Positions 8,061 through 16,812 of a DNA stretch of 64,000 nucleotides are shown here, piece by piece. Position numbers and translations under genes: made by a program. A model generated the notes under the pieces. That model did not search any database, was not told the origin of the DNA, and worked only from the letters and a program-made list of their open reading frames with translations. How positions within the stretch are numbered: the first letter of the stretch is position 1; each line of letters opens with the position of its first letter. Source of the stretch: Flavobacterium ammonificans (GTDB lineage: Bacteria > Bacteroidota > Bacteroidia > Flavobacteriales > Flavobacteriaceae); the NCBI RefSeq assembly GCF_020885975.1, contig NZ_AP025183.1, positions 1,364,001 to 1,428,000 of the forward strand, in the 5' to 3' direction.

Positions 8061-8822
8061 TTATTTAGAGATTACTTTCTTTTTATACAACGGGAGAAAA
8101 TAACTAACAGTGTAGTTAAAACCAATTCCGAAATTTCCATTATAGGTCCTGTTAAATCCCGGAATGTATAAATTATCAAAACCGTCTGGTTTTTTATTGG
8201 TAACTAATGTTTTTAATTGAACACTAAATCCAACAAAGACATTGTTAAACATTTTAGCCTTCATTCCGGTTACTACTTCAATCCAACTCGCACTTAAGCC
8301 ATTGAATTCTTGATTGGCAGGAATTAGTGGTAATTCTCCCCAATAGGGATGCGGGTTATAAATTTTATATCCATTTAATTCTTGACTAAACGTACTGAAT
8401 CCATAACGCAAACCAATTGAAATGATATTTTCCATATCCAACCAATTTTCATATAAATTGTAATCGAAACCCACTTTTAGGTACGAACCTTTGCTCGTTG
8501 ATGTTAATCGGTCGTCTTCAGTAGTTTTATTTTCATTTCCGAGTTCGGCTGCTAAAAAGTATTTTTTATTCCATCTAAAATCACCTGTAAGTTCTATTCC
8601 TTTATAATTTTTATCATAAAAACCTCTTGAGAATTTAAATAGATCTATTCCTAATCGTAGTCCATAACGATCTTTTTTTACTGGAATGCTATCTTCAGTT
8701 TGTTCTAGGGTCTTAGTCTCAAAATTTGTTTTTACAGTAGATTTTTCTTGTGCCTGCACTAAAGTGAACGCAACCAAAAAACAAACACTAGAAAAATAGT
8801 TTAATATGTGTTTCATTTTCAT
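8061..8822 (-). CDS. DUF6048 outer-membrane beta-barrel-like protein
   Basis: The 253-residue protein has a signal peptide ending near VQAQ (about residue 25). Alternating aromatic and polar strands then resemble an outer-membrane beta-barrel (for example YGLRLGIDLFKFSRGFY and FGIGFNYTVSYFLPLY at the end). It resembles the Bacteroidota family DUF6048. Its start overlaps the DUF6452 lipoprotein gene by 35 bp. A second ATG 6 bp later (8816) is an equally possible start. The constant pairing with DUF6452 behind rlmD suggests a two-component envelope unit; function is unknown. Confidence 0.75.
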   Translation of the reverse strand: MKMKHILNYFSSVCFLVAFTLVQAQEKSTVKTNFETKTLEQTEDSIPVKKDRYGLRLGIDLFKFSRGFYDKNYKGIELTGDFRWNKKYFLAAELGNENKTTEDDRLTSTSKGSYLKVGFDYNLYENWLDMENIISIGLRYGFSTFSQELNGYKIYNPHPYWGELPLIPANQEFNGLSASWIEVVTGMKAKMFNNVFVGFSVQLKTLVTNKKPDGFDNLYIPGFNRTYNGNFGIGFNYTVSYFLPLYKKKVISK

Positions 8823-9324
8823 TTACTATTGTTGTTTTATCTACTGATATGAATCGGATCCACTTATTTGAAGATAATGCAGAGTGAATTATTGGATTTG
8901 TTGGTCGTAAAGTAAACGTAGTTTTGTAGCCACATGCTCTAGAGACAAATGTATTAGTTCGGGTATAATTGATTTGAATTTTGTCAGTAAATACCAAAGC
9001 AGGGTTTGTGTTACCCGAATTAAAAATCAAATTATAAGTAGTTACATCTTGATCTACTTTCAACGGAATAGAAATGCTACTTCCATTGGTAACGTATTTT
9101 GAATCACCTATCGCATTTGGACTAAAGATAATCCCTTCGGTCATTCCTTCTCCAACCACTTTTAATTGCGATACATTCTTTACAACGCTTGGGTTATTGA
9201 TATCATAAAAAGTTAAAACTAATCGGGGAGTGGTAATTGTAGCAGCATCGCAAATGTCGTCTTTCTCACATCCTGAGAAAAACACCGAAAGTAGCACAAC
9301 TACAACAAGAATTCGCTTTTTCAT
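8788..9324 (-). CDS. DUF6452 lipoprotein
   Basis: From the ATG at 9324 the protein has 178 residues with a lipoprotein signal ending at Cys19 (FSGC). The acidic residues that follow (CEKDD) resemble the Bacteroidota surface-export signal. A longer frame from 9354 would overlap rlmD and place non-signal residues before the leader. The rest is beta-rich. It matches family DUF6452 from memory. It lies 4 bp after rlmD and overlaps DUF6048 by 35 bp, so the three are one transcript. Confidence 0.75.
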   Translation of the reverse strand: MKKRILVVVVLLSVFFSGCEKDDICDAATITTPRLVLTFYDINNPSVVKNVSQLKVVGEGMTEGIIFSPNAIGDSKYVTNGSSISIPLKVDQDVTTYNLIFNSGNTNPALVFTDKIQINYTRTNTFVSRACGYKTTFTLRPTNPIIHSALSSNKWIRFISVDKTTIVNENETHIKLFF

Positions 9325-9328
9325 TTGA

Positions 9329-10741
9329 TTATCGTTTCTCCAAAAGTACAACATTTTCTACGTGATGCGTTTGCGGGAACATATCCACAGGGCGCACACG
9401 GGTTACTTTGTATTTTTCGTCCATTAATGCCAAGTCACGTGCTTGTGTAGCCGAGTTACAGCTCACATACACCACTTTTTGAGGTTCAATTTTAAGAATT
9501 TGCTCAATAACATCTTTGTGCATTCCGTCTCTAGGTGGGTCAGTAATAATCACATCTGGTTTACCGTGTTGAGCAATAAAACTTTCGTTAAAAACCACTT
9601 TCATGTCTCCCACGAAAAACTCACAATTGGTAATTTCATTACGTTTGGCATTGGCTTTCGCATCGCTAATCGCTTCCGGAACGCTTTCTACACCAATAAC
9701 TTTTTTGGCTTTTTTAGATACAAATTGTGCAATAGTTCCTGTACCTGTATATAAATCATATACGGTTTCATTTCCTGTAAGTCCAGCAAAATCGCGTGTT
9801 ATCTTGTACAATTCGTAGGCTTGATCGGAATTGGTTTGGTAAAAAGATTTCGCATTTATGCTAAATTTCAAACCTTCCATTTCTTCCAAAATGTAATCAC
9901 GACCTTTATATAGTTGGATATTGGTATCGTATAAAGTATCGTTTGCTTTATTATTCACCACAAATTGAAGCGAAGTAATTTGAGGGAATTTTTTGTAAAT
10001 ATGATCTAAAATTAATTCTCTATTGGCTTTATCATCTTCAAAAAACTGAATCAAAACCATGATTTCTCCGGTTGAAGCAGTTCGTAACATTAACGTACGC
10101 AACAAACCTTCGTGCGCTCTTGGGTTGAAGAAAGTCAATCCGTTTTCATTAGCAAAAGCCCTAATCTCATTACGAATTGCATTAGAAGGATCTTCTTGTA
10201 AATGGCATTTGTTGATGTCTAAGATTTTGTCCCACATTTTTGGAATGTGAAATCCTAACGCATTTCGATTGCCTAAGTCTTCGGTACTTTCGATTTCTTT
10301 TTCGGTTAACCAACGGCTATTCGAGAATGAAAATTCCATTTTGTTTCTGTAAAAGAATTGTTTCTCTGAACCTAAAATGGGATCAAATTCTGGAAGTTCA
10401 ATTTTTCCAATACGTTGCAAATGGTTTTTTACCTCATTTTGTTTGTAAAACAATTGTTGGCTGTAGTTCATATTTTGCCATTTACAACCACCACAAACTC
10501 CAAAATGTTCACAAATAGGTTCTATTCGATGTTCTGAAAGTTCGTGAAACTTTACTGCTTTTCCTTCGTAAAAAGCCTTACGTTTCTTGAATGTTTGCAC
10601 ATCTACAACGTCTCCAGGAACTACATTAGGGATAAAAATTACTTTTCCGTCGGGCGCTTTTGCTACCGATACGCCTTTTGCACCAGCATCAAGGACTTTT
10701 ATTTGATGAAAGACAACTTTGTCTGTATTTTTTCTTGCCAT
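9329..10741 (-). CDS. rlmD: 23S rRNA (uracil-5-)-methyltransferase RlmD
   Basis: This SAM-dependent enzyme makes m5U1939 in 23S rRNA. In 470 residues it has an N-terminal TRAM domain (about 5-65) and the 4Fe-4S cysteines C77, C83 and C86 (ICEHFGVCGGC), with C179 as likely fourth ligand. A Rossmann domain with YDLYTGTGT follows, then DPPRDG and the catalytic C428 in SCNSATQARD. Length and motif order are those of RlmD/RumA. The ATG at 10741 lies only 4 bp after a perfect TATTTTTG box, so the mRNA may be leaderless. It leads an operon with DUF6452 and DUF6048. Confidence 0.93.
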   Translation of the reverse strand: MARKNTDKVVFHQIKVLDAGAKGVSVAKAPDGKVIFIPNVVPGDVVDVQTFKKRKAFYEGKAVKFHELSEHRIEPICEHFGVCGGCKWQNMNYSQQLFYKQNEVKNHLQRIGKIELPEFDPILGSEKQFFYRNKMEFSFSNSRWLTEKEIESTEDLGNRNALGFHIPKMWDKILDINKCHLQEDPSNAIRNEIRAFANENGLTFFNPRAHEGLLRTLMLRTASTGEIMVLIQFFEDDKANRELILDHIYKKFPQITSLQFVVNNKANDTLYDTNIQLYKGRDYILEEMEGLKFSINAKSFYQTNSDQAYELYKITRDFAGLTGNETVYDLYTGTGTIAQFVSKKAKKVIGVESVPEAISDAKANAKRNEITNCEFFVGDMKVVFNESFIAQHGKPDVIITDPPRDGMHKDVIEQILKIEPQKVVYVSCNSATQARDLALMDEKYKVTRVRPVDMFPQTHHVENVVLLEKR

Positions 10742-10745
10742 AGCG

Positions 10746-10753
10746 CAAAAATA
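10746..10753 (-). promoter_or_regulatory. -7 element of rlmD, directly before the start codon
   Basis: The minus strand reads TATTTTTG. Transcription normally begins a few bases after this box, which would be at or next to the rlmD ATG (10741). Confidence 0.6.
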
Positions 10754-10816
10754 AGTGTTTGAATGGTTTTATAAATTCAATTTGGCAAAATTTTTTAAAA
10801 AGGATTCAAATTAGCC

Positions 10817-10824
10817 TATCTTTG
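10817..10824 (+). promoter_or_regulatory. -7 element of tgt
   Basis: TATCTTTG matches TAnnTTTG and ends 19 bp before the tgt ATG. It probably serves tgt and the two permease genes behind it. Confidence 0.65.
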
Positions 10825-10843
10825 CCGACTGAAAAAAGCCATT

Positions 10844-11974
10844 ATGAAGTTTGATTTATTACAAAAAGATCCACAATCGAAAGCTAGAGCTGGAAGTATC
10901 ACTACTGATCACGGGGTGATTGAAACTCCTATTTTTATGCCTGTTGGGACAGTTGCTTCTGTTAAAGGAGTGCACCAACGCGAATTAAAAAATGATATCA
11001 ATCCTGATATTATTTTAGGGAATACCTATCATTTGTATTTGCGCCCTCAAACTGAAATTTTAGAAAAAGCAGGTGGCTTGCATAAATTTATGAATTGGGA
11101 TCGTAATATTTTGACTGATTCGGGTGGTTACCAAGTATATTCGCTTTCGGCAAACCGAAAAATTAAAGAAGAAGGGGTGAAATTCAAATCGCATATTGAC
11201 GGTTCGTACCACTTTTTTACACCTGAAAATGTAATGGAAATTCAACGTACAATTGGGGCCGATATTATTATGGCTTTTGACGAATGTACGCCATATCCTT
11301 GCGATTATAATTATGCCAAACGCTCAATGCACATGACGCACCGTTGGTTGGATCGTTGTATCAATCATTTGGATAATTTACCTTTCAAATACGGTTACGA
11401 ACAAACTTTCTTTCCAATAGTTCAAGGAAGTACCTATAAAGATTTAAGAAGACAATCAGCAGAATATATTGCTAATTCTGGTCAGCAAGGAAATGCGATT
11501 GGCGGACTTTCAGTAGGAGAACCTGCAGAAGAAATGTATGCCATGACGGAAGTAGTTTGCGAAATCTTGCCTGAAGACAAACCACGTTATTTGATGGGCG
11601 TAGGAACTCCTATTAACATTTTGGAAAATATTGCTTTGGGAATCGATATGTTTGATTGCGTAATGCCAACACGTAATGCTAGAAACGGGATGTTATTTAC
11701 TGCTAATGGAACAATCAATATCAAAAATAAAAAATGGGAAGCAGATTTTTCTCCCATTGATGAAATGGGAATCACTTTTGTAGATACTGAATATACAAAA
11801 GCTTACTTACGTCATCTATTCGCTGCTAATGAATTTCTTGGAAAACAAATTGCAACCATTCACAACTTAGGATTTTATATGTGGTTGGTTCGCGAAGCAA
11901 GAAAGCATATCTTAGCAGGAGATTTTAGACCATGGAAAGAAATGATGGTTAAAAATATGAGCCAACGATTATAA
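10844..11974 (+). CDS. tgt: tRNA-guanine transglycosylase lacking the zinc cysteines
   Basis: Tgt exchanges G34 for preQ1 in GUN-anticodon tRNAs during queuosine synthesis. The 376-residue TIM barrel keeps the catalytic D92 (TDSGG) and the nucleophile D271 (MFDCVMPTR), plus the substrate-pocket GGLSVG (220-225). The usual C-x-C-x2-C zinc motif is absent. In the segment PIDEMGITFVDTEY the three cysteine positions are G309, T311 and D314 with unchanged spacing, while the histidine ligand H340 (TIHN) remains. Flanking residues (RAYLRHL-like) align well, so this is substitution rather than a frameshift. The catalytic centre looks intact. It is followed 7 bp later by the LptF/G-type gene. Confidence 0.92.
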   Translation: MKFDLLQKDPQSKARAGSITTDHGVIETPIFMPVGTVASVKGVHQRELKNDINPDIILGNTYHLYLRPQTEILEKAGGLHKFMNWDRNILTDSGGYQVYSLSANRKIKEEGVKFKSHIDGSYHFFTPENVMEIQRTIGADIIMAFDECTPYPCDYNYAKRSMHMTHRWLDRCINHLDNLPFKYGYEQTFFPIVQGSTYKDLRRQSAEYIANSGQQGNAIGGLSVGEPAEEMYAMTEVVCEILPEDKPRYLMGVGTPINILENIALGIDMFDCVMPTRNARNGMLFTANGTINIKNKKWEADFSPIDEMGITFVDTEYTKAYLRHLFAANEFLGKQIATIHNLGFYMWLVREARKHILAGDFRPWKEMMVKNMSQRL

Positions 11975-11981
11975 TTTTCTC

Positions 11982-13076
11982 ATGAATAAATTAACAATTC
12001 TAGATCAATATATTTTAAAGCGGTATTTAGCCACTTTTTCTGTGATGCTATTGTTGTTTATTCCAATTGGAATTGTTGTTGATGTATCGGAGAAGGTTAA
12101 CATGATGATCAAAAATCAAGTCCCTTTCAATAAAATTGCTATCTACTATTTTCATTTTACCATTTATTGGGCGAATATGTTATTTCCGATATTTTTGTTT
12201 TTATCGGTAATTTGGTTTACATCAAAGTTAGCAAACAACACTGAAATTATTGCTATTTTAAGTTCAGGAATATCTTTTACACGTTTTTTAAGACCTTTTA
12301 TTATTGGCGCTTCTATAGTTTCATTCGTGGTTTTAATTATGGGCTTTTATTTGGTTCCCATTGCCAGTGAAGGATTTAATAATTTTAGATATACGTATTT
12401 AAAAACAGGCGGTCAACAATTAATGCAGGGCGATAATACTGATGTATATCGACAAATTAGTGACACGGAATTCATCTATGTTAATAGCTTCAATACCGAA
12501 ACTAAAACTGCGTATAATTTTTCATTGGAAAACTGCAATAATGAAAAATTGGTATACAAAATTACTGCCTCACGAATTCAATGGAATCCAAAAGAGAAAA
12601 ACTACACCCTTTTTGAATATACTAAAAGAACAGTAGGTCCATTAGGTGATAAGATTGAAAAAGCGCCCGAGAAAAAAATGAAATTTAAATTTGATCTAGA
12701 AGATTTAGCTCCTGTAGTTTATATAGCAGAGACTCTTCCTTTGGGAAAATTAAACGAGTTCATCAATAAAGAAAAGAAAAGAGGATCTTCTAATATCAAT
12801 ATGTATTTGGTTGTTTACTATAAAAAATTTAGCATTCCTATTTCTGCGTTCATTCTAACAATAATTGCAGTCTCAGTTTCAGCAATGAAACGAAGAGGGG
12901 GAATGGGTATGAATTTAGCTATCGGAATTGCAGTGGCATTTTCATATGTGTTTTTCGATAAAATTTTTGGTGTTTTGGCTGAGAAAACAAGTTTTTCACC
13001 TTTTATAGCTGTCTGGACACCCAATTTATTTTTTGGAATCCTAGCTTTTTATTTATTACGAAATGCGAAACGATAA
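11982..13076 (+). CDS. LptF/LptG family (YjgP/YjgQ) permease
   Basis: The 364-residue protein has two transmembrane blocks (N-terminal helices within about 1-120, C-terminal helices about 270-360) around a beta-rich periplasmic domain, the layout of LptF and LptG. With LptB these move lipopolysaccharide from the inner membrane towards the Lpt bridge. Whether it plays the F or G role cannot be told here, and its partner is not in the window. It starts 7 bp after tgt and overlaps the EamA gene by 14 bp, suggesting translational coupling. Confidence 0.85.
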   Translation: MNKLTILDQYILKRYLATFSVMLLLFIPIGIVVDVSEKVNMMIKNQVPFNKIAIYYFHFTIYWANMLFPIFLFLSVIWFTSKLANNTEIIAILSSGISFTRFLRPFIIGASIVSFVVLIMGFYLVPIASEGFNNFRYTYLKTGGQQLMQGDNTDVYRQISDTEFIYVNSFNTETKTAYNFSLENCNNEKLVYKITASRIQWNPKEKNYTLFEYTKRTVGPLGDKIEKAPEKKMKFKFDLEDLAPVVYIAETLPLGKLNEFINKEKKRGSSNINMYLVVYYKKFSIPISAFILTIIAVSVSAMKRRGGMGMNLAIGIAVAFSYVFFDKIFGVLAEKTSFSPFIAVWTPNLFFGILAFYLLRNAKR

Positions 13077-13947
13077 TTTAACAAGTTACCTTAACCTTCA
13101 TTTAATTGTTTTTATATGGGGTTTTACTGCTATTTTAGGTGCTTTAATTACTATTCCTGCTGATAATTTAGTTTGGTATCGAATGGTGTTAGCAAGTGGA
13201 TTCTTGGGTTTGTTTTTAATTGTAAAGAAAAAATCATTTCGTATTCCAATTAAAGAGTTGATGCAATTGGTTTTCGTAGGGTTATTGATCGCCTTGCATT
13301 GGATTTTCTTTTTTCAAGCCATACATATTTCTAATGTATCTATAACACTTTCTGTTTTTTCCTTAGGTGCTTTTTTTGCATCATTATTAGAACCCATTTT
13401 TTACGGGAGAAAGGTTTTGTGGTACGAAGTGTTTTTTGGTTTAATAATAATAGCAGGATTATTTTTGATTCTTCAAGTAGAAAGCGGCTATATATATGGG
13501 TTTTATTATGCTTTGGTATCGATTATTTTAGGGGTTTTATTTACATTAATCAATGGAAAGTTGATAGCGAAACACGACCCATCAGTAATTACATTTTATG
13601 AATTCCTCTCGGGCGTATTTTTCATATCTTTTTATTTTGTTTTTCAAGGAAAGTTTACACTTGATTTTTTTGTTTTGTCTCTCAATAATTGGTTTTTCCT
13701 TTTTATTTTGGCTTCCGTTTGTACGGCATATGCTTTTACAGCTTCGGTAAAAGTAATGCGTAAATTAACTCCTTACACGGTTATGCTAACCACTAATTTA
13801 GAGCCGGTTTACGGAATTGTACTTGCGTATTTTATCATTGGCGGAAAAGAAAAAATGAGTACAGAATTTTATATCGGAGCTTTAATAATTGTAATCACCG
13901 TGATTTTAAATGGGATAATTAAACATTATTACAAACCAAAAAAGTAG
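13063..13947 (+). CDS. EamA/DMT family transporter
   Basis: The 294-residue protein has about ten hydrophobic helices in two homologous EamA halves, the drug/metabolite transporter layout. Near the end of the second half TNLEPVYGIVLAYF is typical of the family. The substrate is unknown; related proteins export amino acids or metabolites. It starts inside the last codons of the LptF/G-type gene and ends the apparent tgt operon. No terminator is visible behind it. Confidence 0.8.
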   Translation: MRNDNLTSYLNLHLIVFIWGFTAILGALITIPADNLVWYRMVLASGFLGLFLIVKKKSFRIPIKELMQLVFVGLLIALHWIFFFQAIHISNVSITLSVFSLGAFFASLLEPIFYGRKVLWYEVFFGLIIIAGLFLILQVESGYIYGFYYALVSIILGVLFTLINGKLIAKHDPSVITFYEFLSGVFFISFYFVFQGKFTLDFFVLSLNNWFFLFILASVCTAYAFTASVKVMRKLTPYTVMLTTNLEPVYGIVLAYFIIGGKEKMSTEFYIGALIIVITVILNGIIKHYYKPKK

Positions 13948-14011
13948 TCAAAATCGAACTAGTTTTTATACTTAAATGGTAAATAACAACTATCAAACGA
14001 TTTTAAATTTT

Positions 14012-14019
14012 ATATTTGC
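14012..14019 (+). promoter_or_regulatory. -7 element of accA
   Basis: TATATTTG matches TAnnTTTG, 36 bp before the accA ATG. Confidence 0.65.
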
Positions 14020-14055
14020 ATCTCTAATCGAAAAAATAAATAACACAGTAACTCC

Positions 14056-15009
14056 ATGGAATATTTAGATTTTGAACTTCCAATAAAAGAACTAGAAGAT
14101 CAGTTAGAAAAATGTGTTGTAATTGGTAAAGAATCTGATGTAGATGTTACCAATACGTGCAAACAAATCAATAAAAAGTTAGAAGAAACAAAACGTAACA
14201 TATACAAAAACCTAACAGCTTGGCAACGCGTTCAATTGTCAAGACACCCAAATAGACCTTATACTTTAGACCATATTCATGCGCTTTGTGGTGATACTTT
14301 TTTAGAATTGCATGGAGATCGTGGGTTCAAAGATGATAAAGCAATGGTGGGAGGATTAGGTAAAATTGCGGGTCAATCGTTTATGATTATTGGTCAACAA
14401 AAAGGATACAATACTAAAACTCGTCAATACCGTAACTTCGGGATGGCTAATCCAGAAGGATATAGAAAAGCATTACGTTTAATGAAAATGGCAGAGAAAT
14501 TTGGTATTCCTGTGGTGACTTTAGTGGACACACCGGGAGCTTATCCAGGTTTAGAAGCTGAAGAACGCGGACAAGGGGAAGCGATTGCTAGAAACATTTT
14601 CGAAATGGTTCGCTTAAAAGTTCCTGTAATTACTATTATTGTAGGAGAAGGTGCTTCTGGTGGTGCTTTAGGAATTGGTGTGGGAGACCGAGTGTATATG
14701 TTAGAAAATACTTGGTATTCTGTAATTTCACCAGAATCATGTTCGTCTATCCTTTGGAAAAGTTGGGAGTACAAAGAGCAAGCTGCCGAAGCTTTGAAAT
14801 TGACTTCTTCTGACATGAAAAAGCAAAAATTAATTGACGATATTATTCCAGAGCCTTTAGGAGGAGCGCATTTTGATAGAGAGAGTACATTTAAAACTGT
14901 AGAGCAATATATCATGAAAGGCTACAACGAGTTGAAAGACTTATCAACAGAAGATTTATTAGCCCAACGATACGAGAAATACCTTGCAATGGGGCATTTT
15001 AAAGACTAA
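14056..15009 (+). CDS. accA: Acetyl-CoA carboxylase carboxyltransferase subunit alpha
   Basis: AccA and AccD transfer the carboxyl group from biotin carboxyl carrier protein to acetyl-CoA, the first step of fatty acid synthesis. The 317-residue protein has the AccA N-terminal helical region ([26 protein letters not shown]). Its crotonase-type core carries [36 protein letters not shown] and [10 protein letters not shown]. Length matches E. coli AccA (319). It stands alone with its own promoter and terminator; accD is not in the window. Confidence 0.95.
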   Translation: MEYLDFELPIKELEDQLEKCVVIGKESDVDVTNTCKQINKKLEETKRNIYKNLTAWQRVQLSRHPNRPYTLDHIHALCGDTFLELHGDRGFKDDKAMVGGLGKIAGQSFMIIGQQKGYNTKTRQYRNFGMANPEGYRKALRLMKMAEKFGIPVVTLVDTPGAYPGLEAEERGQGEAIARNIFEMVRLKVPVITIIVGEGASGGALGIGVGDRVYMLENTWYSVISPESCSSILWKSWEYKEQAAEALKLTSSDMKKQKLIDDIIPEPLGGAHFDRESTFKTVEQYIMKGYNELKDLSTEDLLAQRYEKYLAMGHFKD

Positions 15010-15032
15010 TAATCTTACAAAAATTCAGTTTA

Positions 15033-15062
15033 TCCGAAACCTTACAGTTTCGGATTTTTTTT
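15033..15062 (+). terminator. accA terminator
   Basis: TCCGAAAC and GTTTCGGA form an 8-bp perfect stem (15033-15040 with 15047-15054) with a 6-nt loop, followed by eight Ts. Confidence 0.85.
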
Positions 15063-15138
15063 GACTTATAAACAAAAAATAGTTAGTTATCAACATTCTT
15101 TTGTAATAAGTCCTTGTCTACTTTTTTTTAATTTTTCT

Positions 15139-15146
15139 TATTTTCG
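15139..15146 (+). promoter_or_regulatory. Possible -7 element of dnaB
   Basis: TATTTTCG differs from TAnnTTTG at one base. It ends 4 bp before the dnaB ATG, so if used it would give a leaderless or nearly leaderless transcript. Confidence 0.35.
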
Positions 15147-15150
15147 CTAC

Positions 15151-16695
15151 ATGGAAAATTTTAGGAATATAGCGCCAGTTAAGGTAGATAATACAACTAT
15201 CATTAATCTCGAAAAAGGGAAATTACCTCCACAGGTTTTAGATCTTGAAGAGGCTGTATTGGGGGCAATGATGATTGATAAAAAAGGAGTGGATGAGGTA
15301 ATTGATATTTTACAAGCCGATGCCTTTTATAAAGATGCTCACAAACATATTTTTGAAGCAATTGTTCAATTGTTTACAGAAACCCAACCTATTGACTTAT
15401 TAACAGTTTCGGCTCAGCTTAAAAAGAATGGAAAATTAGACTTAGCCGGTGGTGATTATTATTTGATTCAGTTGACTCAAAAAATTTCCTCTTCGGCACA
15501 TATCGAATTTCACTCAAGAATTATTTTACAAAAATTCATCCAGCGAAGCTTGATCCGAATATCCTCTGAAATTATAGAAGATTCGTATGACGAAACTACA
15601 GATGTATTCGATTTGTTGGATCGAGCTGAATCTAAATTGTATGAAGTAACGCAAGGAAACATTAAACGTAGTTCTGAAACTGCACAAAGTTTAGTTCTAC
15701 AAGCCAAGAAAAGAATTGAAGAAATAGCCGGTCAAGAAGGATTAAGTGGAGTGGCGACTGGTTTTGAAAAATTGGACAAGATTACTTCTGGTTGGCAACC
15801 AAGCGATTTGATTATTATTGCAGCTAGACCTGCAATGGGAAAAACCGCCTTTGTTTTGTCTATGGCGCGAAATATGGCTATTGATTTCGGAATGCCTGTT
15901 GCGCTATTTTCTTTAGAGATGGCGTCTGTACAATTGATTACACGTTTGATTTCTTCGGAAACAGGTTTGTCATCTGAAAAATTACGTACAGGAAAATTAG
16001 AAAAACACGAATGGGAGCAATTGAGTACCAAAGTAAAGAATCTTGAAAAAGCACCATTATATATTGACGATACACCATCGCTTTCTATTTTTGATTTAAG
16101 GGCCAAAGCGAGACGTTTAGTTTCTCAGCACGGCATTAGAATCATCATTGTCGATTATTTACAATTGATGACTGCTGGAGGGAACGGAAAAGGTGGTGGA
16201 AATAGAGAGCAAGAAATCTCAACTATTTCTCGAAATTTAAAAGCATTAGCAAAAGAATTAAATGTTCCAGTTATTGCACTTTCTCAATTATCTCGTGCTG
16301 TGGAAACTCGTGGTTCAAGTAAGAGACCTTTGTTGTCTGACTTGCGTGAATCGGGAGCGATTGAGCAAGATGCCGATATTGTTTCGTTCTTATACCGTCC
16401 GGAATATTATAAAATTGACGAATGGGATGATGATGAAGCTTCGCCAACTGCTGGTCAAGCCGAGATTATGATCGCCAAGCACCGTAATGGTAGTATCGAA
16501 AATGTTCGTTTGAAATTTATTGGTCACTTAGGGAAATTCGACAATTTAGATGATTATTCAGGTAGTTTTGATGACTTACCTTCTAGTATGAATAGTGACG
16601 ATAATCCTTTTATTACTAAAAACTTGCCATCGGCAAATGAAGCCTTTGGTAGTAATCTAAATGACGATGATGAGGACAGTGATGTTCCGTTTTAA
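15151..16695 (+). CDS. dnaB: Replicative DNA helicase DnaB
   Basis: From the ATG at 15151 the protein has 514 residues. The N-terminal all-helical domain (about 25-130) is followed by a linker and the RecA-like ATPase, with Walker A ARPAMGKT at 225-232 and Walker B VDYLQLM at 334-340. DnaB unwinds the fork as a hexamer loaded at oriC. The frame extends upstream to a TTG at 15061, but that stretch is hydrophobic, unlike the family, and overlaps the accA terminator, so it is rejected. The C-tail is acidic and disordered (NDDDEDSDVPF). There is no intein. A weak -7 box sits right before the start. Confidence 0.95.
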   Translation: MENFRNIAPVKVDNTTIINLEKGKLPPQVLDLEEAVLGAMMIDKKGVDEVIDILQADAFYKDAHKHIFEAIVQLFTETQPIDLLTVSAQLKKNGKLDLAGGDYYLIQLTQKISSSAHIEFHSRIILQKFIQRSLIRISSEIIEDSYDETTDVFDLLDRAESKLYEVTQGNIKRSSETAQSLVLQAKKRIEEIAGQEGLSGVATGFEKLDKITSGWQPSDLIIIAARPAMGKTAFVLSMARNMAIDFGMPVALFSLEMASVQLITRLISSETGLSSEKLRTGKLEKHEWEQLSTKVKNLEKAPLYIDDTPSLSIFDLRAKARRLVSQHGIRIIIVDYLQLMTAGGNGKGGGNREQEISTISRNLKALAKELNVPVIALSQLSRAVETRGSSKRPLLSDLRESGAIEQDADIVSFLYRPEYYKIDEWDDDEASPTAGQAEIMIAKHRNGSIENVRLKFIGHLGKFDNLDDYSGSFDDLPSSMNSDDNPFITKNLPSANEAFGSNLNDDDEDSDVPF

Positions 16696-16791
16696 GAATA
16701 TTAGATAGTTAGAATTTAAGATTAATGGATTAAGTTATCTTGGATTAAATTATGTAAATTAGGTGTAAATAAGTTCATTAACTTGACTATT

Positions 16792-16799
16792 TATCTTTG
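16792..16799 (+). promoter_or_regulatory. -7 element of the secreted-protein gene
   Basis: TATCTTTG matches TAnnTTTG, 13 bp before the ATG at 16813. Confidence 0.6.
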
Positions 16800-16812
16800 A
16801 AATAAAAACACC

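Noticed and set aside
9443..10762. Several plus-strand frames of 60-100 codons over rlmD
   Set aside because: They are shadows of the rlmD frame, without promoters or family likeness.
15061..15150. N-terminal extension of DnaB from a TTG
   Set aside because: It begins within the accA terminator T-run and encodes a hydrophobic stretch absent from DnaB.
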